This document shows positions 9,946 through 18,757 of a stretch of 64,000 nucleotides of DNA, piece after piece (positions within the stretch are counted from its first letter, which is position 1; each line of letters opens with the position of its first letter). Made by a program: the position numbers and the translations under genes. Source of the DNA: Jejuia sp043557195 (lineage in GTDB: Bacteria > Bacteroidota > Bacteroidia > Flavobacteriales > Flavobacteriaceae); contig CP121314.1 of assembly GCA_043557195.1 (NCBI GenBank), positions 806,001 through 870,000 on the forward strand. Direction: 5' to 3'. The notes under the pieces were generated by a model, which had not been told where the DNA came from, searched no databases, and worked only from the letters and a program-made list of their open reading frames with translations.

Positions 9946-12696
9946 TTATTTTTTCACAAACTTTAATGTCTGATTTAATTCAGGTAATCTTATAAAATAA
10001 ACTCCAGAACTTAATCTTTCAGTATTTACCCTAGTTGCTCCGTTACTTATGTTATTTATAGATTTAGAACGCACCCTCACCCCTTGAAGATTGTATATTT
10101 CAACAACCAATTTTCCATTATTAACATAAGACGGGTTGATGTTTAAGTACAAAATATCATCAACAGGGTTGGGATACACTGTAACTGGCTTCCTAACGTC
10201 ATCAAATGATGCTGTGTTTTCATTTAGCAACAACATAGCCTCCCTAGAATTTAACTGTACCGAAACAACTTGGTTATTACCATTTTCTGGATCGATATAA
10301 ACATCACTATTTCCAGTAATAGAACTTATGGCAATACTTTGTGTCATATCTTGACTAAAGGGATTTACTAGAACAAGTCCTTTACTGAACTTACGCGCAT
10401 ATAGATTATTACTCCCTACCCTGTAGTTTGTAAAACTGGTGTAACTATTTGTTTCTATAGGCACCCCAATATCGTATAAGAAAAAAGGCTCTACGGTAAT
10501 ATCAATATTTCCTGCACCATCATCTGTCATAGGCGATATCCCCATTCTAGAAGCAATTTTATTTTCAGAATCTACATGTACACTCATTAAATATGAAGCA
10601 TAACTGTATTTATTAAAGTCGTAACGCTGCGCATCAGTTAAATCAAAGGCAAACCATTGGTTTTTAAACCCAGCATTAATGGTCATTGGTTGGTTTGGCA
10701 ATTCTCTTTGCGCTAACAATGCAATGGCCTTACACCTGTTTACCCAAGTATTTCCCATGTACCATTCTAAAAATCTTCCATTATTATTCTTACTTAAAGT
10801 TCTGAATATATCTGAAGTATTTACAGGTTCTCCATCATTATCTATACCTCCAGAATCATCACTCATATGTCCCCAACTATTTTCATGACAAAAACCGTCT
10901 AACCCCTTTGGATGTTGAGCTGTTTTTTCCATTACAAACCCACGAGAACTAGTGTTGTAATTTTGATCATAAAGTACATTATTCCCGTATATTACTGGAT
11001 AATACCCTAAAAGCGCGTAAAATCCATCATACATCTCATCTAGTGCATCTTTAGTTCTTGAATTTATTTCTTGATTATTCAATGCTTGATTCGTTTGATA
11101 ACTCCAAAGTGTGTAATTACCTCCAGACATATTTTTTGCTCCTAAAAGACCAACTAGTATATCAATCCAAATACCATCTTGATTTTTGAATCGGGCTAAT
11201 TCAATAACACTATTTTTTAATTCATCTTTACGCGCACCAAAAATAGGATTGAAGTACGATAAGTTTCCGTTATTACCTCCCTCTACTGGGGCTTCGGTAT
11301 AAACCGGTGCGGTAATAACAGTATTGGCTGTATGTGCAACAGGTGTTGAACCATCAAAACCACGCTCAACAGTAACTGTAACAGGGTAATTGGTTTTACT
11401 GCTTACTGAGGTTATCTTCATTAGCTCATCTTCAACTCTTAACCAAGTTGTAAAATTTCCATCTTCACTAGCAACCAAACCTAAACCTCTATTCGTTGAA
11501 GGTTTATTAATAACAATTGTGTTATCTAAAGCATTAATACCAGAACCTAATGTCCCTGCCAAATAAAACAATAAATCAAACTTTTTATCATCTAAATTAC
11601 CAACTTTTTGAGACCATCCTCCTTGATAAGTAATCACTTGAAAATCATCATCAATAGCTTTTAAGGCTGCTACATCTAGATTAGAATTTTGAATATCACT
11701 AACATCTCCACCTCCAATTATATAATCAAAATTGTTAACTATTTTTTGATTTATTTCTGGGGTAAAATTCAAATCTTTATTCCAAAAATGGGCATAAATA
11801 GGATAAGGTGTAGCATTATCTCCATATTCTGATATTCTAGTTTGCACATCTTTTACCTCAACCAAGTCTTGCAATTGTATATTTACAATACTAGTACCAG
11901 AATCTACACTTACTGCGCCATCAAAAATTTGATAATTCTCTTTTAAAACAAAAAACTGATACGTTGTATTTAATAATAAATTTGTCGTTGCATTTCCTGA
12001 AGAATCTGTGACTAGATCAAAAGAAAAACCTTCTATTTCAATCTTTGCGTCTTCAATAGGGTTATTAGAGGAATCTGTTACGTTGAAAGTTACTTCCTTA
12101 ATATTTGAATCTGCTTCAAACACAACTTCATTTATTTCTAATCGAGATATTGCGCCTTTACTGCCAGCAAAAACATAAATGCCAGTAGCATCGTTAGGCA
12201 TAGTAACATTAAGCTTATATGTTGTGCTTCCATCAGATTCAGAAACAACGTCTCCCGGTGCATTAGCTCCTAAAAATTCCCACCATAATCCTGAATTATT
12301 ATTACAAAATGGTTTTAAATCTGTAGAACCCTTAGTTAAAGCTGGTATAGTTAAAGGCGATCCTTTTTCAATTGCAAAACCTATACCTGTAGTTTGTTTC
12401 GGGTTTAAATCTTTAAAGTTCACCGAAAAAATATAAGGCAAACCTGGAGTTAAACTAGTTATTCTTTGATATAAATAACCATTTTCGCCGAACATATAAG
12501 CATAATTATCTCCATTATCATCCCTAAGTTCAACACCAGAAGACCCATTCCATGGTGTATGTGTCCAATTCGTCAAACTACCATTAGATGCCTCAAAACC
12601 TGGATTAACAACAAGGTTTTGAGCTCCAGACAAAAAACCTAAACTTACAGTAAAAACAAGCGCTATAATAAATTGTACTTTCTTAAACATATTCAT
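9946..12696 (-). CDS. Large secreted multidomain protein with T9SS sorting domain, possible glycan-degrading enzyme
   Basis: About 916 residues with the ATG at 12696 (MNMFKKVQF). A signal peptide precedes a carbohydrate-binding-like beta-sandwich (NLVVNPGFEASNG, about residues 25-200). Then comes a carboxypeptidase-regulatory-like domain (about 200-285), a central region of about 500 residues, and a T9SS type A tail (VTVYPNPVDDILYL to KFVKK). The central region has TIM-barrel-like strands such as DGIWIDILVG and YPVIYGNN but no family signature that I recognise. Export by type IX secretion implies a cell-surface or released protein that meets intact polysaccharide. It converges on the Sde182-like gene with only 16 bases between their ends. 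It may be an endo-acting enzyme of an undescribed family; that is inference. Confidence 0.6.
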   Translation of the reverse strand: MNMFKKVQFIIALVFTVSLGFLSGAQNLVVNPGFEASNGSLTNWTHTPWNGSSGVELRDDNGDNYAYMFGENGYLYQRITSLTPGLPYIFSVNFKDLNPKQTTGIGFAIEKGSPLTIPALTKGSTDLKPFCNNNSGLWWEFLGANAPGDVVSESDGSTTYKLNVTMPNDATGIYVFAGSKGAISRLEINEVVFEADSNIKEVTFNVTDSSNNPIEDAKIEIEGFSFDLVTDSSGNATTNLLLNTTYQFFVLKENYQIFDGAVSVDSGTSIVNIQLQDLVEVKDVQTRISEYGDNATPYPIYAHFWNKDLNFTPEINQKIVNNFDYIIGGGDVSDIQNSNLDVAALKAIDDDFQVITYQGGWSQKVGNLDDKKFDLLFYLAGTLGSGINALDNTIVINKPSTNRGLGLVASEDGNFTTWLRVEDELMKITSVSSKTNYPVTVTVERGFDGSTPVAHTANTVITAPVYTEAPVEGGNNGNLSYFNPIFGARKDELKNSVIELARFKNQDGIWIDILVGLLGAKNMSGGNYTLWSYQTNQALNNQEINSRTKDALDEMYDGFYALLGYYPVIYGNNVLYDQNYNTSSRGFVMEKTAQHPKGLDGFCHENSWGHMSDDSGGIDNDGEPVNTSDIFRTLSKNNNGRFLEWYMGNTWVNRCKAIALLAQRELPNQPMTINAGFKNQWFAFDLTDAQRYDFNKYSYASYLMSVHVDSENKIASRMGISPMTDDGAGNIDITVEPFFLYDIGVPIETNSYTSFTNYRVGSNNLYARKFSKGLVLVNPFSQDMTQSIAISSITGNSDVYIDPENGNNQVVSVQLNSREAMLLLNENTASFDDVRKPVTVYPNPVDDILYLNINPSYVNNGKLVVEIYNLQGVRVRSKSINNISNGATRVNTERLSSGVYFIRLPELNQTLKFVKK

Positions 12697-12816
12697 AGTA
12701 TCATTTTTTATCAAAGTTGAATTTTTAATATCATAGCCATTTACTCTTATGCTCTTTTTTTTTGTGATTCTGACTTGTACAAACTAGATCTAAACCTTAT
12801 TTACCAAAAACACTAA

Positions 12817-12824
12817 TAAATTTG
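12817..12824 (+). promoter_or_regulatory. Candidate -7 promoter element of the aldo/keto reductase gene
   Basis: TAAATTTG matches the Bacteroidota -7 consensus TAnnTTTG exactly and lies 42 bases before the GTG start at 12867. No clear TTG-type -33 element is found at the usual distance, so the call is weak. Confidence 0.3.
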
Positions 12825-12866
12825 CATCTTTGTATTTAATAAACGAATCCTAAAAATCAAAAAAAG

Positions 12867-13751
12867 GTGTTTTCAAAAATTATTGCTGGCTGCATGAATT
12901 GGGGTGTTTGGGGTAAAAACCTAAACGAATCTCAAATGAAAGACAATATTCTTTTTTGTCTAGAAAACGGTATTACCTCTTTTGATCATGCTGATATTTA
13001 TGGTGGCTATACCACAGAAGCTAGTTTTGGAAATGCTTTTAAAAAAAGTGGTGTGCAAAGAGAAGCTATTCAGCTTATTAGTAAATGTGGCATTTGTTAC
13101 TCAACAGATAATACAGACAATTACACTAGTTTTAAGATTAATTACAAGCTTAAACATTATAATTATAGTAAAGATTATATCATTGCTTCCGCAGAACAAT
13201 CTTTGGCTAATTTAAAAACCGATTACCTCGATATTTTACTCTTGCATCGTCCAAGTCCGCTCATGAATTTTGATGAAATAAAAGACGCTTTAAACACTTT
13301 AAAAACGCAAGGCAAAATAAAAAGCTACGGCGTTTCAAATTTTTCTGCATCCCAAATGGCTTTAGCTGAAAGTAGATTTACAATCAGTGCTAATCAATTA
13401 GAGTTTTCTTTAACGCAACATCAAGCACTATTTGATAACAGTTTAGATTATATGCAACAAAAAAACATCATATCAATGGCTTGGAGTCCTTTAGGCTCCT
13501 ATTTTGGAGTTGACAATGAGCAAAACAATCGTATAAAGTCTATTTTACATAAGTTCTCACTAAAATACAATGCCACTGCGGACCAATTGTTACTTGCTTG
13601 GATTTTAAAACACCCCAATAATATTCATCCTGTAGTTGGAACCACAAATCAGGATAGATTAAAAAAATCTGTTGAAGCACTTAAAATCAATTTAGAAACA
13701 GAGGATTGGTTTGAATTGTTAATAGCAAGCCAAGGACATGATGTGCCTTAA
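12867..13751 (+). CDS. Aldo/keto reductase, YdhF-like
   Basis: A 294-residue cytosolic NAD(P)H-dependent oxidoreductase with a TIM barrel and no signal peptide. The catalytic tetrad is visible: Asp40 and Tyr45 in FDHADIYGGY, Lys73 in ISKCGI and His127 in LLLHRPS. The order, the AEQSLANL helix and the C-terminal GHDVP resemble E. coli YdhF. The start is a GTG: in-frame codons upstream run into a stop at 12840 without any ATG. It may reduce a sugar-derived aldehyde or ketone from the pathway, but the sequence does not give the substrate. It is a single plus-strand gene between two minus-strand transcription units, convergent with the gene ending at 13896. Confidence 0.92.
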   Translation: MFSKIIAGCMNWGVWGKNLNESQMKDNILFCLENGITSFDHADIYGGYTTEASFGNAFKKSGVQREAIQLISKCGICYSTDNTDNYTSFKINYKLKHYNYSKDYIIASAEQSLANLKTDYLDILLLHRPSPLMNFDEIKDALNTLKTQGKIKSYGVSNFSASQMALAESRFTISANQLEFSLTQHQALFDNSLDYMQQKNIISMAWSPLGSYFGVDNEQNNRIKSILHKFSLKYNATADQLLLAWILKHPNNIHPVVGTTNQDRLKKSVEALKINLETEDWFELLIASQGHDVP

Positions 13752-13895
13752 AATCACCTAAGTATTTTTTTGGCGTTTCCTACACTCATGCCTACTAAAT
13801 TTTTAGAAACCCTTAGAAAAAACACACTTAATTTTGAATCAAGGTTTTAACAATCAAACTCAGGTTAATAATAAAAGTTTATGTTTTTATTTTTT

Positions 13896-15977
13896 TTAAT
13901 CAAATTCAACATCCATTTTCTTAAACATAGCACCAGCATTAAGAAAGTGTGCTGTAATCCAAAAAACAGTCCAATCTTCAACATAGTTGCCTCTATACGT
14001 TGTTACATCTGACGATGCCAACGGATCTTGAGTATAATTGGTTTGCTGTGGCTGCTCCCCTTGGCTACCATAAGGATCTATTAATTGGCCACAGCTTAAA
14101 TACATAATTTTAGCTAATTGCTTCAGCTTTTCATCATTAGTGTATTTTCCTAATTTATATACAAAAGGCGCGATTAAAACACCATAAACATCAATGTGCA
14201 TATTTTGCACTGAAACAGCTGTCCATCCCCTGGTTTTAAAATTATGGTCGCGTAGTCGCCCTGGTGGTAATTCAATATCCCAAACAACAGTATAAGAAAT
14301 AGTAACATCGCCTGCATGTTTAGCCCAATCTAAATACTTTTTCTCCTTAGTTAGTTCGTAAAGCGCTAAAAATCCTTGAAACGCGCCAAATGCACCTTCT
14401 TTATCTTCACAACTTGCGTCTAAAGTACCTCCCCAATATACTTCCTCCATCTGCAAACTTCGGTCTGCATAAGTTTCGGCAACTTTAATGGCTGCTTTTT
14501 TATACGATGCGTTATTAAAAATAGAAGATGCCAAACATAAGGGGGCTATAAAAAAAGCTTCGTCAGTAGAAACTGGGTTCCATGTTTTGCTTAATATTCT
14601 TTTAGTATGAAAATTAGAAGCGTTCTCTAAAAACATTTTCCACTTTTTGGGGTTTAATCCCGATTTTTCTGAAGCATTTATAGCATTGGCAATGTTGAAC
14701 ATAGATTGCCCTTGTGAAAGAATTTCAGGATTTTCTTTCCAAATTCGAGTGCCCCATTCTTCTTTGTTGGTATGATACCACGTATATATGCCTTCATCAT
14801 AAAATTTGGCAGTTGACACAAAATCTAAAGACTTTTGAGCCATTTCTAAAGATGATTTATCTTGAATTTCATCTTGCAAATATTGAAATGCATATCCAGG
14901 AGCGGCCGCTTGACCGACCCACCCCAAAACAATGACGGGATCATTCTTTTTTAAATGGGTATCAAATTGATTAAATCCTGCATAGTTTTCTCCTTCAATC
15001 CATCTATTTTTAGCAAACGTATATTTATCTTTTATAATTTGATTAAATTCTGGCAATCCATCTGCGCTTAAATTAAAAATATCAAGCGACGTTTGAATCG
15101 ATGTTTGAAAACCAGAGCCTTTCCTTCCAACTGGGTAAGTTTCTAAATAAAATCCTTTTTCTATGATACCTCCTGGAGGAATATTTAAATACGCATTGTC
15201 ATAATCGGCAAACATGCTATGTTGTTCTTTCCCTTGAAATGCTTTAATCACACTCTTTTCCCTATTGGAAGTACATGCACCACTCAATAAGGTTAGTAAA
15301 GTACCATCATCTGTTGTGTGCGCTCCCAAAGACCACCATTGGTCTTTTAAATTTGCAAAAGGTACAGGTGTTGGCAAACTATGTAATGCTGCACCGAAAA
15401 GATTTTCCTTTCCCCATTCAAAACTCACAAACGGCATTGGGAAACGGTGTTCTTCAAAAAATGCCATATCGCCAACGTTACCATCATAAATTGGTGTTCT
15501 TCCGCTTCGCTTTCCTGCTGGATTTCCGTAATATAAAATCCCAGGCATTAAAATGCTTTTACCTTTTCCTGGAGCTAAAAACTGAACTGAAAGCGTCGAT
15601 TTATTCAATGGTTTTTCACCCGTCCAAGTAAATCTTCTGATACATTTAATACGCCCTTTTTCTTCAAAATAAGCATCACGAATTAACATATCACCTTCTG
15701 GCAAAATGATTTTTCCAGATAGAATCGTATATCCGTTAACTTTTTCAACGGTATCTGGATTTCCATAATGCCAGTTGGTCATCCATTTATTTTCCCAATT
15801 GGTCGCTATAGCCCACAATCCATTTTTATGAGTTTTTAATGACGTATTTCCGTTTTCATCTAAAACTTCAATAGTGTAAACACTATTATTTTTATCAACT
15901 TTTAATTTAGAATTTTGAGCGTTTAAATTCAGTATTAAAAACAAGAATAAGATTATTACTTGGTTTCCGTTTTTCAT
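13896..15977 (-). CDS. Exported protein of unassigned family, beta-sandwich plus (alpha/alpha)-toroid-like
   Basis: A 693-residue exported protein (signal peptide MKNGNQVIILFLFLILNLNAQ). The first 300 residues look rich in beta strands. From about residue 330 there are repeated helix pairs typical of (alpha/alpha) toroids in glycosidases and polysaccharide lyases, for example FLALYELTKEKKYLDWAKHA and GWTAVSVQNMHIDVYG. I cannot place it in a named GH or PL family. Tyr, His, Trp, Asp and Glu in the segments WDIELPPGRLRDHNF and EVYWGGTLDASCEDKEG may line an active site. Its ATG overlaps the stop of the upstream propeller gene by one base, so the two are probably translated together. A novel lyase or glycosidase is possible. 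Confidence 0.6.
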   Translation of the reverse strand: MKNGNQVIILFLFLILNLNAQNSKLKVDKNNSVYTIEVLDENGNTSLKTHKNGLWAIATNWENKWMTNWHYGNPDTVEKVNGYTILSGKIILPEGDMLIRDAYFEEKGRIKCIRRFTWTGEKPLNKSTLSVQFLAPGKGKSILMPGILYYGNPAGKRSGRTPIYDGNVGDMAFFEEHRFPMPFVSFEWGKENLFGAALHSLPTPVPFANLKDQWWSLGAHTTDDGTLLTLLSGACTSNREKSVIKAFQGKEQHSMFADYDNAYLNIPPGGIIEKGFYLETYPVGRKGSGFQTSIQTSLDIFNLSADGLPEFNQIIKDKYTFAKNRWIEGENYAGFNQFDTHLKKNDPVIVLGWVGQAAAPGYAFQYLQDEIQDKSSLEMAQKSLDFVSTAKFYDEGIYTWYHTNKEEWGTRIWKENPEILSQGQSMFNIANAINASEKSGLNPKKWKMFLENASNFHTKRILSKTWNPVSTDEAFFIAPLCLASSIFNNASYKKAAIKVAETYADRSLQMEEVYWGGTLDASCEDKEGAFGAFQGFLALYELTKEKKYLDWAKHAGDVTISYTVVWDIELPPGRLRDHNFKTRGWTAVSVQNMHIDVYGVLIAPFVYKLGKYTNDEKLKQLAKIMYLSCGQLIDPYGSQGEQPQQTNYTQDPLASSDVTTYRGNYVEDWTVFWITAHFLNAGAMFKKMDVEFD

Positions 15978-17029
15978 TATTTTCTATTCTTTTTAATTTC
16001 TTTTTCTTTTTCAAAATCCCAAATTACAATACCGTGGCCGATGCCAGTAGTTTCGCCTATTATTGAATATTGAAATGCCATATATCGTCCATCATCACTC
16101 ACAACAGGGTTTGTAGCTTTATATTTTTTATCTTTATTGAAATAGGTAATACGCTCCATATTGGCTGAACCATCTAAAGCTAATTTGTAAATATCTATAT
16201 AATCCCAAGTGGTTCGTCCTTCGTCACGCTTTGGGTAATGCCTTGTACTTTCAACTAATATATGTTTCCCATCGGGGAAAATGCCTTCAGGCTCATCATA
16301 GCGATCTGGACGTTGGGAATAATTGACGATTTTTTTAGTTTTTAAATCTATACCCATTACTTCTGCTTCATATTCAACCGATGGAAAATGCGCATTAAAA
16401 ATAAGCTCATCATCAAAAGGTGGTCTAAAATTTTGGGTTTCCAATCGCCAATTGTCAACTTCTTTTGGTAAATCGGCAGAACGCACTATAGTATCAATTT
16501 CTTTGAGTTTTGGTGTACCATTTTCATAAATGATGTCAGACATATAAATATCATCAACTGTCCAAGCAATTTTCATTTGTTTCCTAGAAGCCGTTGGTCC
16601 TTCTTTACAAAACACGCCTAAACGTGTTGGTGGACTTAATAAATCCCGTTTTAAAACCCAAAGTTCTGCTTGTTCTGGTTTTCTACTTTTCCAAGGATCG
16701 TTGGCATCAAAAGTTTTTGAACCTGATAACAAAATATCACCGTTTGAAAGGTAAAGTGCTCTAGTGTAGCCTTCATGAAAATAATGATGTGTTAATGGGG
16801 TTAATTCTCCTGTAGCTACTTCCACTTCATAAACATCACCAAAAGTTTTTTCTAAAAAAATGAGCTTTTTTCCATCAAGCGACCAATCGCATCGTTGACC
16901 AAAAGATGTAATTTTATTTAAATATGGTGCTTTCATATCTTCTGGCAGTTCCAAGTTTGCTTTCATTTGAGCATTGGAAATTCCAAAGACTAATACTACT
17001 AGAAACAAGAGGCAAATAAGTTTTTTCAT
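15977..17029 (-). CDS. Exported TolB-like beta-propeller protein
   Basis: A 350-residue protein with a signal peptide (to about residue 20, GISNAQ) and PD40/TolB-like repeats: WSLDGKKLIFLEK, FPDGKHILVES and VSDDGRYMAFQY. Propellers of this kind are also seen in oligogalacturonate lyase (PL22), so a lyase role is possible, but I see no decisive His/Arg set. The stop codon overlaps the ATG of the 693-residue gene that follows, which indicates translational coupling and a shared task. The 172 bases upstream hold no clear promoter box. Function remains open: ligand-binding partner, lyase or scaffold. Confidence 0.6.
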   Translation of the reverse strand: MKKLICLLFLVVLVFGISNAQMKANLELPEDMKAPYLNKITSFGQRCDWSLDGKKLIFLEKTFGDVYEVEVATGELTPLTHHYFHEGYTRALYLSNGDILLSGSKTFDANDPWKSRKPEQAELWVLKRDLLSPPTRLGVFCKEGPTASRKQMKIAWTVDDIYMSDIIYENGTPKLKEIDTIVRSADLPKEVDNWRLETQNFRPPFDDELIFNAHFPSVEYEAEVMGIDLKTKKIVNYSQRPDRYDEPEGIFPDGKHILVESTRHYPKRDEGRTTWDYIDIYKLALDGSANMERITYFNKDKKYKATNPVVSDDGRYMAFQYSIIGETTGIGHGIVIWDFEKEKEIKKNRK

Positions 17030-17201
17030 GATCTGTTTTTTATTGAAATGATTTTAGTATTCATTCTATTTCTAATCCAGTAATTATTATAATCCGCTGT
17101 AAAACAGACTATTAATTCATGTAGTTACTCATAACTAAGTCAACATTATTGATATAAGATTTATGCATTTCATTTATAATATTGGCTTCTTAATATTCAA
17201 G

Positions 17202-18719
17202 CTATTCCATCACTTCAGTCAATTTAAAATGTTTAAATACAGATTTTTCGTTTTCAGCACCTTTACAGTATAAACCAACTCGTACAGCCCTATCCCATGG
17301 CGGTAAGAACGAAACATCAAGAGGTTGGTTGTTTATGGCTTCAAATTTTTTTCCATCTATACTATAATAGAATTTAGCCTTTTTATTATCTACTACTGAA
17401 ACGCGAAGTTGAAGTTTTTTTTGCTTTTTAGCGAGAGGTGTTTTATGAAGTATTTTTTCATTCTTATTTTGTTTTGAAACAACCATTAATCTGTCATTCT
17501 TTATAACTAACCTAATATTTTTATTTTCATCGCCTATTAATGCAATACCCGTTATTGCACTACTGCACTTATGTACTGAAACAGTAGCCGTATAATCTTT
17601 TGAATATATTTTCTGCCCTAAAAAAATGGGGGTATCTATATTGATTCCTTTTATTGCTAACTTCTTACCTTTCTGTTTCAATTTAGGTTGGGTATAAATA
17701 GACCAATTCCACGAAGGTTTGATTTGTTTTCCTGAGAAATCATCTTCAAAATAGACTATTGAATTATTTGTTTTTTTATGGCTAAAATCTGATTCGATGT
17801 AATTTGGAAGAAAAGATATCCAATCATCATCGTTAACTTTATACTCTCGTAAAAGTCCTTGTCTGCCTGTAAAAACACCAGACTCTTTGCTATAACCATG
17901 ATATAAAAAGTAATTTTTATTTCCTACAACTATTGGAGAACCATGCCCTTGACATTTCCAGTTTTCTTCGTCAACCATAATAGGGTTGTTTGGATCTTTT
18001 TCCCAAGGCCCTAATAATTCCTTAGCACGAGCAACACCTGTTTGATACGTACATTTTGAGCCACAGCAACCGTTTGCGGAATAAAAGCAATAGTAATAAT
18101 CGTTATGTTTAATAATGGCTTCTCCTTCTATTAATCGGCCTTCCCAATCCAATTCATTGCGAAATAGTTCAACTTTTTCTCCAATAAGGGCAGTTCGTTC
18201 CTCATTAATTTCTTGCGCCCATAATGGTGTTGGTTCGTTTTTACTATTACCATCTGTTTTCCAAATTAAGTATAACTTGTTGTTTTTATCTCGTATGGCG
18301 TAACCATCTATTGAGCCAACAACAGGCTCACAAATTAGTGGTCCGTGGTCTATATATGGTCCTTCGGGTTTATCAGCACTAGCAACTGCAACACATAAGC
18401 CACCATTTTTCTTTCTAGCAGTATAATAAATATAAATTTTACCATTATCAACGCTCATTTCTGGAGCCCAATACGAGTTGTTTATCCAATCTGGTTTTTC
18501 AGGAAAAACATTGGCTACCCATTCCCAATTTTTTAAGTTTTTAGATTTTAACACTGGAAATCCTGGTGCCCAATTAGAACTTGTTGCAGAACAATAATAA
18601 TAGTCTCCAAATTTTATAATTGAAGGGTCGGGAAAATCACCCGGAACATTAGCTTTTTGTCCGAATATTGAAGAACAAAAACTTACGATAATGAGTATTG
18701 ATAAATAATTTCGTATCAC
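17202..18719 (-). CDS. GH43 glycosidase with C-terminal DUF1349-like domain
   Basis: A 505-residue exported GH43 enzyme. Family acids are Asp31 in DFPDPSII, Asp138 in GSIDGYAIRD and Glu198 in LIEGEAII. The propeller spans about residues 22-320 and a beta-sandwich follows (YFEDDFSGKQIKPSWNWS to the end). An unusual cysteine cluster, CFYSANGCCGSKC (about 211-223), sits just after the general acid. It is preserved in some GH43 arabinanase-like proteins and may form disulfides in the periplasm. The start is a GTG at 18719 and no in-frame ATG lies upstream before a stop. It is the last member of the long gene chain that starts at 44845. Substrate is likely an arabinose- or xylose-containing oligosaccharide. 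Confidence 0.88.
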   Translation of the reverse strand: MIRNYLSILIIVSFCSSIFGQKANVPGDFPDPSIIKFGDYYYCSATSSNWAPGFPVLKSKNLKNWEWVANVFPEKPDWINNSYWAPEMSVDNGKIYIYYTARKKNGGLCVAVASADKPEGPYIDHGPLICEPVVGSIDGYAIRDKNNKLYLIWKTDGNSKNEPTPLWAQEINEERTALIGEKVELFRNELDWEGRLIEGEAIIKHNDYYYCFYSANGCCGSKCTYQTGVARAKELLGPWEKDPNNPIMVDEENWKCQGHGSPIVVGNKNYFLYHGYSKESGVFTGRQGLLREYKVNDDDWISFLPNYIESDFSHKKTNNSIVYFEDDFSGKQIKPSWNWSIYTQPKLKQKGKKLAIKGINIDTPIFLGQKIYSKDYTATVSVHKCSSAITGIALIGDENKNIRLVIKNDRLMVVSKQNKNEKILHKTPLAKKQKKLQLRVSVVDNKKAKFYYSIDGKKFEAINNQPLDVSFLPPWDRAVRVGLYCKGAENEKSVFKHFKLTEVME

Positions 18720-18757
18720 TCTATTTTGTTTTTTAAAGATTAGTTTTTTTTAAATGA

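Noticed and set aside
13760..13895. Possible terminator hairpin in the convergent gap
   Set aside because: Only imperfect AT-rich arms were found, with no GC stem.
15275..15631. Plus-strand open frame of 118 codons inside the 693-residue gene
   Set aside because: It overlaps a long conserved gene on the other strand, has no recognisable domain and no start context. It is a shadow frame.
17060..17195. Stretch of about 25 open codons on the minus strand in the gap
   Set aside because: No start, no domain and no similarity that I can see; it is probably chance in AT-rich DNA.
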